A stretch of 64,000 nt of DNA. Source: DASXUL01 sp036504855 (GTDB taxonomy: Bacteria; Armatimonadota; DTGP01; JAKQQT01). Positions 45,656-53,343 of the stretch are shown piece by piece. The position numbers were made by a program, and so were the translations under genes. Within the stretch, counting starts at the first letter, position 1, and each line of letters opens with the position of its first letter. Location: contig DASXUL010000160.1 of NCBI GenBank assembly GCA_036504855.1, positions 18,248-82,247 on the forward strand, written 5' to 3'. Below the pieces are notes generated by a model, which was given only the letters and a program-made list of their open reading frames with translations, was not told where the DNA came from and did no database searches.

Positions 45656-46723
45656 ATGCACATTGGAATCGTGGGCCTGCCGAACACGGGCAAGACGGCC
45701 CTTTTCAACGCCCTTACGCACGCGCACGCCGCCGTTGGCGTTTACAGCTTCACCACCGTGGAACCCAACCACGGAAGCGCACAGGTGCCGGACGCGCGCC
45801 TCACTAAGCTCGCCGAGATCTTCGACCCCAAAAAGACAACCCCTGCCACGGTGGACTTCGTGGATATCGCCGGGCTCGCAAAGGGCGCCAGCCAGGGCGA
45901 AGGCCTCGGCAACCAGTTCCTTGGCCACATCCGTCAGGTGGACGCCATCGTGCACGTGGTCCGTTGCTTCACCCACGCGGAGGCGCCGGATGAATTGCCG
46001 AACCCGGCCGACGACGTGGAGACCCTGGAGATCGAACTGATCCTCGCGGACCACCAGAGCGTCGCAAAGCAGAAGGAGAAGGCCGACCGCGAGGCGAAGA
46101 AGGGCACGGCCGGCGCCAAGGCTCGCTACGAGATGCTTTCGGAACTGCTTGCCCACCTTGCCGACTTCAAACCCGCGCGCACCCTGGCCGGCGGCGCCGA
46201 GCGGCATGATATGTTCCTCCTCACGGATAAGCCCGTGCTCTACGCCGCCAACGTGGCCGAAGATTACGCCGCCGGGGGCAGCCCGGACGCGGCCAAGCTC
46301 CGCGAGGCCCTTGGCGCCGGCGCCCATGTGCTGGAGATCTCGGCCGGCATTGAGAGTGAACTCGCGGACCTGCCGGCTGACGAGGCCGCGGAGTTCATGG
46401 CCTCCCTCGGCATGCCCGAGCCCGGCCTCAACCGCCTCATCCGCGAATCCTACTCGCTGCTCGGCCTGATGTCGTTCCTCACCGCCGGCAAGGACGAGTG
46501 CCGCGCGTGGAGCATTCCGGTCGGAACGCGCGCTCAGGACGCGGCCCGCGAAATCCACAGCGATATTGCCCGCGGCTTCATCCGCGCCGAGATCATCTCC
46601 TACGACGACCTCGTCGCCGCCGGGAGTTGGAGCGCCGCCAAGGAGAAGGGCCACGCCCGCCTTGAAGGCCGAGACTACATCATGCTCGACGGCGACGTGG
46701 TGAACTTCCGGTTCCAGGTGTGA
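45656..46723 (+). CDS. ychF: Redox-regulated ATPase/GTPase YchF (Obg family)
   Basis: The protein has 355 residues. G1 is GLPNTGKTAL, G3 lies in VDFVDIAGLAKGAS, and the G4 segment reads NVAE, the change from NKxD that gives YchF its preference for ATP. A coiled-coil insertion (LADHQSVAKQKEKADREAKK) and the C-terminal TGS domain (GRDYIMLDGDVVNFRFQV) are present. It binds ribosomes and modulates translation and stress responses. ATG 45656 is chosen since MHIGIVGLPNTGKT is the family start. The last codons overlap the next gene by four bases. Confidence 0.95.
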   Translation: MHIGIVGLPNTGKTALFNALTHAHAAVGVYSFTTVEPNHGSAQVPDARLTKLAEIFDPKKTTPATVDFVDIAGLAKGASQGEGLGNQFLGHIRQVDAIVHVVRCFTHAEAPDELPNPADDVETLEIELILADHQSVAKQKEKADREAKKGTAGAKARYEMLSELLAHLADFKPARTLAGGAERHDMFLLTDKPVLYAANVAEDYAAGGSPDAAKLREALGAGAHVLEISAGIESELADLPADEAAEFMASLGMPEPGLNRLIRESYSLLGLMSFLTAGKDECRAWSIPVGTRAQDAAREIHSDIARGFIRAEIISYDDLVAAGSWSAAKEKGHARLEGRDYIMLDGDVVNFRFQV

Positions 46724-47619
46724 AAAAGCGCCTTCCCGTCATCCTCGCCGCCATCGCCCTGGCCGGCTGCACGCAGCGGGGGACTGCGCCTGTTGCGCAG
46801 GTCCCCGCCTCGGCTCCGGCCCGGCCAACACTGGACCCCGAGGCCCAGGCCGCCCTCGCGGATAGCCCCGAAATCGCGTTGAACCCCAGCGAGCCGGAAT
46901 CCGGATCGCTGCGGGTCCGTCGCCGTTGGCTCTACTACGTTCGCGGCGGCGCCATCACCACCGTCCGAAGCGCCAGCCGGAACATGGTGAGCGACCTGAT
47001 CCAGCAGGCCGGCGGCGTGGCCGGACTGAACGGCGCGTTCTTCAGCGACGCGCGCGTTGCCGGGCGCGGCAACAAGATGATCGGCCCGCTTCTCACCGGG
47101 GTGGGCGCGGAGTTCGCCCCGGTGGACCCATCCGACGCGCCGCGTTGCGTGGGCCGCCCCTTGGTCGTCATTGGGCCGCGCGCCATCGCCTTCGCGCCGT
47201 ACGCGCTCTGGATGGGGGACTCCGAGGCTTCGATTCGCCGGCTCATGCCGGACGCTACCGACGCCTTCCTCGCCGGCGGCTGGCTGGTGCACAACGGCAT
47301 CCCGCAGACAGAGGAAGAGATCCGCGCCCGATGCGTTGCCGACGCGCAGGACTACCGGCGCCGCGCCTTCATGGGCGTGGATGACAGGGGGCGGCTGATC
47401 CTCGGCGCCACCGACTACAGCATTGACAGCGCGCGCCTCGCGAAATCGCTGGAGCCCCTGCACATCCGCGAGGCCGTGTTGTTGGATTGCGGGTTCAGCA
47501 CGTCGCTGGTCTGGCAGGGCAGAATCCTGGTAAGCGGGCATTCGCGCAAGTCCATGCCCAGCCGCCCGGTTCCACACGCGCTCGTCATCATGGCGCCCGC
47601 CATCGGAGGAAGAACATGA
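46720..47619 (+). CDS. Lipoprotein with phosphodiester glycosidase (NAGPA/DUF2233-type) domain
   Basis: The protein has 299 residues. It starts at GTG 46720 inside the end of ychF (GTGA overlap). The lipobox is ALAGC, so it is probably anchored at the outer face of a membrane. From residue ~60 the NAGPA-like fold is visible: VRGGAITTVRSAS, GLNGAFFSDAR, VGRPLVVIGP and HIREAVLLDCGFSTSLVW. Family members remove or transfer sugars linked by phosphodiester, or act near cell-wall polymers. It is coupled to the next gene by an ATGA overlap; that gene carries a related copy of part of this domain. Confidence 0.75.
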   Translation: MKKRLPVILAAIALAGCTQRGTAPVAQVPASAPARPTLDPEAQAALADSPEIALNPSEPESGSLRVRRRWLYYVRGGAITTVRSASRNMVSDLIQQAGGVAGLNGAFFSDARVAGRGNKMIGPLLTGVGAEFAPVDPSDAPRCVGRPLVVIGPRAIAFAPYALWMGDSEASIRRLMPDATDAFLAGGWLVHNGIPQTEEEIRARCVADAQDYRRRAFMGVDDRGRLILGATDYSIDSARLAKSLEPLHIREAVLLDCGFSTSLVWQGRILVSGHSRKSMPSRPVPHALVIMAPAIGGRT

Positions 47620-48956
47620 GGCCGTTCTGGCCCCTCATCGGCGTCGTCTGCCTGGCAGGCTGCGCCGGCTACCGCCGCACAACCGCCAACCGCCCGCCAG
47701 CGCCCGTCCCGGCGGCAACAACCGCATCTTCCGAGCCGCCCGCCCTGGCCCCCACCGACGGGCGCATGTGGCTGAACGGATCGGAAGACGTTGCCGTCTT
47801 GATGTATCACGACGTCGTGCCGCGCAAGCAAGTGTGGTTTGACGTCACCAACCGCGAGTTCGAAGCGCAGATGGCCTCCCTGAAGGAAGCCGGCGCCAAC
47901 GTGGCCAAACTGGAAGACGTTGTGGCTCACTTCCGCGATGGAACGCCGCTTCCGCCAAAGACCGTTGTGCTGACCTTCGACGACAACACCGTTGGCATCT
48001 ACGAGAACGCCTTCCCCATCATGCGGAAATACGGCTTCCCATCCACCCAGTTCGTGCACACAGCCTACGTGGGCGTGCAAACGGAGAAGGGCCATTGCTC
48101 CTGGGACCAGCTCAAGGAGATGGAAGACTCCGGCCTCGTGGATGTGGAAAGCCACACCGTGAACCACCCGCCGGACATCCGCATCCTTTCAGACGACGAA
48201 GCGCGGGCCGAGCTGGTGGACTCGAAGGCCGCCATCGAAGAACACCTGGGCCATCCGGTGCGCTTCCTCGCCTACACCGAGGGCAACGCGGACGAACGCA
48301 TCGCAGCGATGGTGAAAGAGGCCGGATACGAGGCGGCGTTCAACGAACAAAGGGCCTGGATGTCTGGCCCGGTGGACCGCCTGTTCCTGCCCCGCTTCGC
48401 CCCGTTCCGCTTCGATGACGTGCTGGACCACTGGAAGGAGAGCGCTGCCGTTCCCGTGCGGGGCCTCGCCCGAGTTGACCTCCAGGCTCCGGGTGATGGA
48501 TTGGATGGGTTGCGCACGCCCGCCGGCGTCCGCGTGACATGGGACCGCACGCCGCTGGACAACATCCGAGCCACGCGCGGCGGAGACGCCATCATCGGGC
48601 CAGACGGCTTTGCCCCCGTACCGGTAGAGCGTCAGTGGGGCCTCATCGGCCGGCCGCTGTTCGTCACGGACGGGCGCAAGGCCATGTGCCTGCCGTACCA
48701 GCCGTGGCTTGGGACTTCGGACGCGGCACTGAACGAGTTGCTACCCGGCGCAACGAAGGCCGTTATCGGATCGCGCTGGATCCTGCACAACGGCCAGCCC
48801 ATACCCGGCGATGACCGTAGCATTCGCCGCGCCTCCGTTTTCGGCTGGACGCAGGATGGCCGCCCGTTCCTCGGCCACGCCCAATCGCGCGTCCGCCCTA
48901 ACGACCTTGCCGCCGCCCTTCAGACCATGGGAGCAACGGAAGCCATCGCGTTGTAG
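47616..48956 (+). CDS. Polysaccharide deacetylase (NodB) lipoprotein with C-terminal NAGPA-like tail
   Basis: The protein has 446 residues. ATG 47616 overlaps the previous stop by four bases and opens a lipoprotein signal (VVCLAGC). Residues ~60-280 form a NodB domain: VLMYHDV, the metal-binding TFDDN motif (second Asp) and SHTVNHP (His and His). It should remove N- or O-acetyl groups from polysaccharide or peptidoglycan. Residues ~330-440 (GLIGRPLFVTDGRKAM, then GATKAVIGSRWILHNGQP) align with the middle of the preceding protein (VGRPLVVIGPRAIAF, GGWLVHNGIP). The tail is therefore a partial duplicate of the NAGPA-type domain fused to the deacetylase. It lacks the first part of that domain. 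Confidence 0.85.
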   Translation: MRPFWPLIGVVCLAGCAGYRRTTANRPPAPVPAATTASSEPPALAPTDGRMWLNGSEDVAVLMYHDVVPRKQVWFDVTNREFEAQMASLKEAGANVAKLEDVVAHFRDGTPLPPKTVVLTFDDNTVGIYENAFPIMRKYGFPSTQFVHTAYVGVQTEKGHCSWDQLKEMEDSGLVDVESHTVNHPPDIRILSDDEARAELVDSKAAIEEHLGHPVRFLAYTEGNADERIAAMVKEAGYEAAFNEQRAWMSGPVDRLFLPRFAPFRFDDVLDHWKESAAVPVRGLARVDLQAPGDGLDGLRTPAGVRVTWDRTPLDNIRATRGGDAIIGPDGFAPVPVERQWGLIGRPLFVTDGRKAMCLPYQPWLGTSDAALNELLPGATKAVIGSRWILHNGQPIPGDDRSIRRASVFGWTQDGRPFLGHAQSRVRPNDLAAALQTMGATEAIAL

Positions 48957-48957
48957 A

Positions 48958-49054
48958 CAGACTGGTTCCATCTTCACCACAAAGGCACAAAGGCGCGAAG
49001 ACCAAGATGATCTTCGCGCCTTTGTGCCTTTGTGGTGAATGTGGAGCCAGTCTG
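48958..49054. repeat. Palindromic element between converging NodB and pyrE genes
   Basis: 29-bp exact arms 48973-49001 and 49011-49039 (core CACAAAGGCACAAAGGCGCG), with an outer exact pair CAGACTGG/CCAGTCTG at 48958-48965 and 49047-49054. A nine-base loop allows a strong hairpin that can end both transcripts. The 'CACAAAGGCACAAAGG' core is known as a scattered repeat in many bacteria. Confidence 0.85.
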
Positions 49055-49056
49055 CG

Positions 49057-49599
49057 TTACGCTTCTCGCACTTCCGTCAGCGTCAGCAGGCGATCGAGGG
49101 AAAGGCCCTCGGCGGCCACGGCCTCAGCGCCGCCTTCCTCGCGGTCAACCAGGGTGATCACCTGCACCACCTCGGCGCCGGCCTCCCTGGCGGCCCTGAC
49201 GGCCTTCAGCAGCGATCCGCCGGTGGTGGTGGTATCTTCCACTATGCAGACCTTCGCGCCCGGTTCCAGCGGGCCCTCAATGAGGCTCTGCGTGCCGTGC
49301 CCCTTCGGCTCCTTGCGCACAAGAAACCCGGACACTGGCCGTCCCGCGCCCCATGACATCGCCACAACGCCGCCCACAACCGGGTCCGCCCCCATGGTCA
49401 GCCCGCCAATGGCCTGCACCTCCGGCTTCAGGGCGGCCAGCAGCAGTTCCGCCGCCAGACTCAGCCCTTCCGGGTGCAGCGTGGCCATCTTCCCGTTGAC
49501 GTAGTACGGTGACTTCCGGCCGCTGGCCAGCGTGAAGTCGCCTTCCTTGTAGCACCGCTCTCGAACCAGGCGCGCAAACCGTCCCTTTGTATCCTGCAT
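49057..49599 (-). CDS. pyrE: Orotate phosphoribosyltransferase
   Basis: The protein has 180 residues from ATG 49599. GGAGGT lies 10 bases upstream, which makes this start better than the ATG 24 bases earlier. The PRPP-binding motif reads VCIVEDTTTTGGSLLKA. The start region with GDFTLASGRKSPYYV fits the OPRTase pattern, and the flexible loop segment VRKEPKGHGTQ is present with the catalytic Lys. It converts orotate and PRPP to OMP in pyrimidine synthesis. No other pyr gene is adjacent. Confidence 0.93.
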   Translation of the reverse strand: MQDTKGRFARLVRERCYKEGDFTLASGRKSPYYVNGKMATLHPEGLSLAAELLLAALKPEVQAIGGLTMGADPVVGGVVAMSWGAGRPVSGFLVRKEPKGHGTQSLIEGPLEPGAKVCIVEDTTTTGGSLLKAVRAAREAGAEVVQVITLVDREEGGAEAVAAEGLSLDRLLTLTEVREA

Positions 49600-49673
49600 T
49601 GGGTCCAATACCTCCGGCACCATTATGGCACGCCGGGCGCCCCTCGCGGCGGCTCGGCGCCGCACACCGGCGC

Positions 49674-49702
49674 TCGAAACTTTTGGTTATGACTGCTATG
49701 AT
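49674..49702 (+). promoter_or_regulatory. Putative extended -10 promoter of the DUF1326 gene
   Basis: TCGAAA (49674-49679), 17 bp, TGC-TATGAT (49694-49702). The TG before the -10 is an extended -10 feature. The leader to the next start is about 190 bases. The 298-bp gap between pyrE and this gene holds nothing else recognised. Confidence 0.4.
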
Positions 49703-49897
49703 AATCTGCTATCCCGGAGCGGACGGACGGCGCCATCCCAACCGGCCGCCGGGGCGGAGGCCATCTTTCGCCGGCATCGCCCCGGAGCCCCTCGATCAAC
49801 CTCGCAGTGGAGTTGGGACGACCCGAACTGGCCCGCCCAGGCCCGCGCTGCCGGACAGGGCCAGTGCAGGGATAGCCCGGCGCGAAGGAGGTTCCAG

Positions 49898-50551
49898 ATG
49901 TTACTGCAACGGTTCCAGCCGCGGATCGCGGCGCGCTCCGTGTTGCTGACAATCGCCTCGCTCGTTGCGGCGGCCCCCGGCGGGAGAGCCGCCAAGTCTC
50001 CGTTCAACGTCGCGGGGCAGTATGTGGAGGGTTGTAGCTGCCCAATCGCCTGTCCGTGCGATATGACTGGCCTGATGAATGGTTGCGAGGGGATGAACGC
50101 CATACAGCTATCGTCCGGCCGCTTCCACGGCGTCAGCCTGGCCGGCGCGCGTATCGCGTTCGCTACCACGCCCGGTAAATGGGTCCGCGGCTACGTGGAT
50201 GCCCGGAATCCTCGCCAGAGCGCGGCCGCCAAGGCGTTCGCTCGATCGGCATTCGCCATGTTCGGCAAGGTGGAGTTCGTGAAGGATGCCAGCATCCGCT
50301 TCCAGGGGCGTAACGGCCGGTACAACGTATCGGTGAACGGCGGCAAGACGATGCTACTTTCAACCTCGCCCGTGCTTGGCGCCGACCGCAAGACGGCCAT
50401 CAGCCACGCGAACATCACCGATCCCCTCAACCACACCCTGTACCAGGGGAAAGTGGTGTCCGGCCATTACGACGATGGCGAGAAGCGGATCTCGCTGAAG
50501 GGAAGCAACTCCTACTTCAACAGCCGTATGCGAAGCTCCGGCCGCGTGTAA
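49898..50551 (+). CDS. Exported DUF1326 protein
   Basis: The protein has 217 residues from ATG 49898, with a textbook AAGGAGGT at 49885-49892. The N terminus is a signal peptide (ending GRAAK). The DUF1326 opening is clear: FNVAGQYVEGCSCPIACPC, with the four-Cys motif CSCPIACPC that may bind metal or form disulfides. A beta-rich domain follows. Function of the family is not established. The C terminus FNSRMRSSGRV is short and basic. A hairpin terminator follows. Confidence 0.85.
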   Translation: MLLQRFQPRIAARSVLLTIASLVAAAPGGRAAKSPFNVAGQYVEGCSCPIACPCDMTGLMNGCEGMNAIQLSSGRFHGVSLAGARIAFATTPGKWVRGYVDARNPRQSAAAKAFARSAFAMFGKVEFVKDASIRFQGRNGRYNVSVNGGKTMLLSTSPVLGADRKTAISHANITDPLNHTLYQGKVVSGHYDDGEKRISLKGSNSYFNSRMRSSGRV

Positions 50552-50578
50552 AGCACAGCGCCGGACCTCGAAAGATGA

Positions 50579-50620
50579 CAAAGGCCGGACTCCTTGCGGA
50601 GTCCGGCCTTTGCCTGTTTC
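50579..50620. terminator. Terminator hairpin between DUF1326 and the repeat-bearing subtilase
   Basis: 15-bp arms 50579-50593 and 50598-50612 are exact complements with a four-base loop, followed by CCTGTTTC. The genes on both sides converge. Confidence 0.8.
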
Positions 50621-50791
50621 CCACCCCAGGGGGAGGGTGAGCCGCCCCTTTCCCCGGGGATCGAGAAACTCTTCTGAGGCGTCAGTCGTTCCAGAGGACG
50701 CTACAACGCACCTGGCTCAACAACGTGAACGACGTGATCTCGGCATTGTGCATCTGAGTGATCTCCCAGACCTTACCGTGCATGTGCAAGG

Positions 50792-52885
50792 TCAGTCACC
50801 CCACAGGGCGGAATCGCCCCACAGAGCGCTGTCACCCCACAGGGCGGAATCGCCCCAGAGGGCCGAGTCGCCCCACAGAGCGCTGTCACCCCAGAGGGCG
50901 GAATCGCCCCACAGAGCGGAGTTCTCGCTCAGCTTGGTGTTGTCACCCCACAGAGCGCTGTCGTTCCAGAGGGCCGAGTCACCCCAGAGGGCCGAGTCGC
51001 CCCACAGAGCGCTATCGCCCCAGAGGGCCGAGTCACCCCAGAGGGCGGAATCGCCCCACAGAGCGCTGTCGCCCCATACGGCTCGGTCACCCCACAGGGC
51101 GGAATCGCCCCAGAGGGCGGAATCACCCCACAGAGCCGAATCACCCCAGAGGGCGGAGTCGCCCCACAGGGCCGAGTCGCCCCAGATGGCCCGGTCGCCC
51201 CAGAGGGCGGAATCGCCCCACAGAGCCGAGTCACCCCAAAGAGCGCTGTCACCCCACAGGGCGGAATCGCCCCACAGAGCGCTGTCGCCCCAGAGGGCGG
51301 AGTCGCCCCACAGAGCCGAATCACCCCAGAGGGCGGAATCGCCCCACAGGGCGCTCTTCTGCCAGAGCGTGGAGTCTCCCCACAGGGCGGACGCTTCCTT
51401 CAGGCCCTTCGGGCCGTAGACGGCGGACTCCTTGAAGAGCTCCATTGAGCCGTACACCGTCTTGTCGCCCCACAGAGCGCTGCTGCCGAAGTTCACGCGC
51501 AGGCCAACGGCCAGCGGCAGGCAGTAAAGGCGGTTCTCGCTCCACACGATGGTGGGGCTGGGAGAGATGGCTGCCTTGCCGGTGACGGCGAGGGCGGCCG
51601 GGATATTCAGAACGCCGGCTCCGCGGCTGTAGACGTCGGTGTCGATCTTCGTGGCGGACTTCATCAGGCGCGCCTTGATGGTGGCGGGAGTGAGCCGAGG
51701 GTCGGCCTGAAGGAGCAGCGCGGCGGCGGCGGAGACGACCGGGGCGGACATGCTGGTGCCAGACATGGTGGTGTACACCCCGCCAACCGTCTGGTCCGAA
51801 TGTTTGAGCGCCTGGTCGCTGCCCATCGCGAGGGTAGACACGACCTTGTTGCCGGGGGCAACGAGGTCGGGCTTGAGGATGTGATCCGGCATGGATGGTC
51901 CGCGTGAGGAGTACGAGGCCATCACGTCGTCGGACGTTTTGGATGTCTGGAGGGTGTTGATGGCGCCAACGGTGATGGCGAAGGGGTCATCGCCGGGGCT
52001 GTCGATCGTCCCGTAGCGAGCGCCGCTGTTCACGTCATCGGCCACGATGCGGCCACGGTTGCCCGCGGCGCACACCACCACAATGCCCTTGCCCTGCGCC
52101 TTGCGCACTGCGCGGCACAGCGGGTCGGTGACTACGCCTTCCAGGGGCACATGGCCCAGACTGAGGTTCATCACCTTGATGCCATACTTGGCCTTGTTGG
52201 CGATAACCCAGTTGATGCCAGCGATCACGTTGGAGACGCTGCCGCCGCCCTTGGCGTCCAGAACCTTCACGCCAACCAGATTGGCGCCGGGGGCGATGCC
52301 CGCGTTGGCGCCGCGGCTGGCGAAACCCGTGCCCGCGATGAGGCCGGCCACATGGGTCCCGTGGCCGTTGTCATCGTAAGGGAGGTTCCGTCCGGCGACG
52401 GTGTCGAACCAACCAACCACCTTGCCTCGAAGGTCTGGGTGCTTGTAGTCCACGCCGGAGTCCAGAACGGCAACCGTCACGCCGGAGCCCGTGTAGCCCG
52501 TCGACTGCCGCACCACGTTCGCGCCCACGGTTTCGGTGGTAACGATATCATCGGGCCGAATGGGAGCGTCCGTGGAGATGTGCGCGATGGACTTGTCGGC
52601 GGCCAGGGCCTTCAGCTGATTGGCCGGTACGGTGGCGGCGAAGCCAATGCCGTCCAGATCACGTCCCATTGCGCCGCGGAAGAAACGGGCGCGGGACATG
52701 GCCTGGGTCTTGGCATTGGCCGCCGGGACGATGATGACCTTCTGGGCGACGGCGTTTCGCCGCGCGGACATAGCGGAGAGGTTGGCGTCCATCTTGACGT
52801 CACGCGCAACGGCTCCTCCCGCGACACCGGCGGCGAGCATCGTACTCAACGTTAGGTGCAGCGCGATGTTCTTGTGTGTCGTCAT
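50792..52885 (-). CDS. Secreted subtilisin-like protease (S8) with C-terminal SALWGD hexapeptide repeat domain
   Basis: The protein has 697 residues. A signal peptide ends near GGAVA. A propeptide-like region precedes the protease, whose triad lies in AVLDSGVDYKHPD (Asp142), DNGHGTHVAG (His175) and GTSMSAPVVSAAAALLL (Ser, near residue 375). After residue ~450 come degenerate copies (SSALWGDKTVYG; EASALWGDSTLWQK), then 30 hexapeptides from residue 511 to the last residue, interrupted once by NTKLSEN. All units keep Trp, nearly all keep WGD, and their codons vary. The repeat fits the left-handed beta-helix pattern only in part (Leu at i, Ser at i+4). A cell-surface or biofilm role is speculative. 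The protein ends exactly on a repeat unit, without a sorting signal. Confidence 0.92.
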   Translation of the reverse strand: MTTHKNIALHLTLSTMLAAGVAGGAVARDVKMDANLSAMSARRNAVAQKVIIVPAANAKTQAMSRARFFRGAMGRDLDGIGFAATVPANQLKALAADKSIAHISTDAPIRPDDIVTTETVGANVVRQSTGYTGSGVTVAVLDSGVDYKHPDLRGKVVGWFDTVAGRNLPYDDNGHGTHVAGLIAGTGFASRGANAGIAPGANLVGVKVLDAKGGGSVSNVIAGINWVIANKAKYGIKVMNLSLGHVPLEGVVTDPLCRAVRKAQGKGIVVVCAAGNRGRIVADDVNSGARYGTIDSPGDDPFAITVGAINTLQTSKTSDDVMASYSSRGPSMPDHILKPDLVAPGNKVVSTLAMGSDQALKHSDQTVGGVYTTMSGTSMSAPVVSAAAALLLQADPRLTPATIKARLMKSATKIDTDVYSRGAGVLNIPAALAVTGKAAISPSPTIVWSENRLYCLPLAVGLRVNFGSSALWGDKTVYGSMELFKESAVYGPKGLKEASALWGDSTLWQKSALWGDSALWGDSALWGDSALWGDSALWGDSALWGDSALWGDSALWGDSALWGDRAIWGDSALWGDSALWGDSALWGDSALWGDSALWGDRAVWGDSALWGDSALWGDSALWGDSALWGDSALWGDSALWNDSALWGDNTKLSENSALWGDSALWGDSALWGDSALWGDSALWGDSALWGDSALWGD
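50795..51391 (-). repeat. 18-bp tandem repeat encoding SALWGD hexapeptides
   Basis: In coding order: SALWGD (51374-51391), STLWQK (51356-51373), nine SALWGD, RAIWGD (51176-51193), five SALWGD, RAVWGD (51068-51085), five SALWGD, SALWND (50960-50977), SALWGD, a seven-residue insert (50921-50941), seven SALWGD. The units differ mainly at synonymous positions (for example Ser TCC, AGC or TCG; Gly GGC or GGT). Confidence 0.95.
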
Positions 52886-53343
52886 GGTCTGCTCTTTCTT
52901 GCCGGGCTAGGCGCCCAGCGTAGGGAATGGGTGTACGTGTTCATTGTACGCCGGGCCGGGTGTACGTCCGGTCCGCCTCTAGTCGCAATGTTCGGAAGTC
53001 TGTGGTCGCAAGTTTCTAGGACTATGTGTGGGAAAAGGGGTTTAACTCGTACAGCGCGCGGAAACCATGTGATCGAGACGGACCGAAAACGGAAGAAGCG
53101 ATGTGAAGGGGCCGATGGGCCGGCCCCTTCACAGACGCAACAGACTGAGTGCGGACAACAATCGGGGCGGCCTTCCACTTGGAGGGCCGCCCCGATTGCG
53201 TTTCGCGGCGCGTCGATAGGCGGGCGCCATCCGTTCCGCGTCATCTATCCATCGGGGCAGGCGGCGGCGAACATAGCGCGCGGCGGCTTGCCCGTTGGGC
53301 AGGCCGCCGCCTATCCCCTTACATCAGACCGGCATCGCCGCTA
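52886..53343. other. 458-bp intergenic region with hairpins and TGTACG repeats
   Basis: No gene is visible here. Near the subtilase start, TGTACG occurs at 52932, 52945 and 52961 (possible operator or promoter part). Two hairpins lie further on: GTGAAGGGGCC with its complement (about 53103-53131), and 14-bp arms 53159-53172 and 53185-53198 with a 12-base loop. From about 53230 a G/C-rich stretch with repeated GGCGGC words runs to the insertion element. Confidence 0.6.

Noticed and set aside
50795..51391. CRISPR array
   Set aside because: The 18-bp units are contiguous, without spacers, in frame and translated as SALWGD; no cas gene is near.
50610..51435. Plus-strand repeat proteins (for example PHRAESPQRAESP-type repeats) opposite the SALWGD array
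   Set aside because: Both plus frames are by-products of the 18-bp repeat. The minus frame continues a signal peptide and a complete S8 protease.
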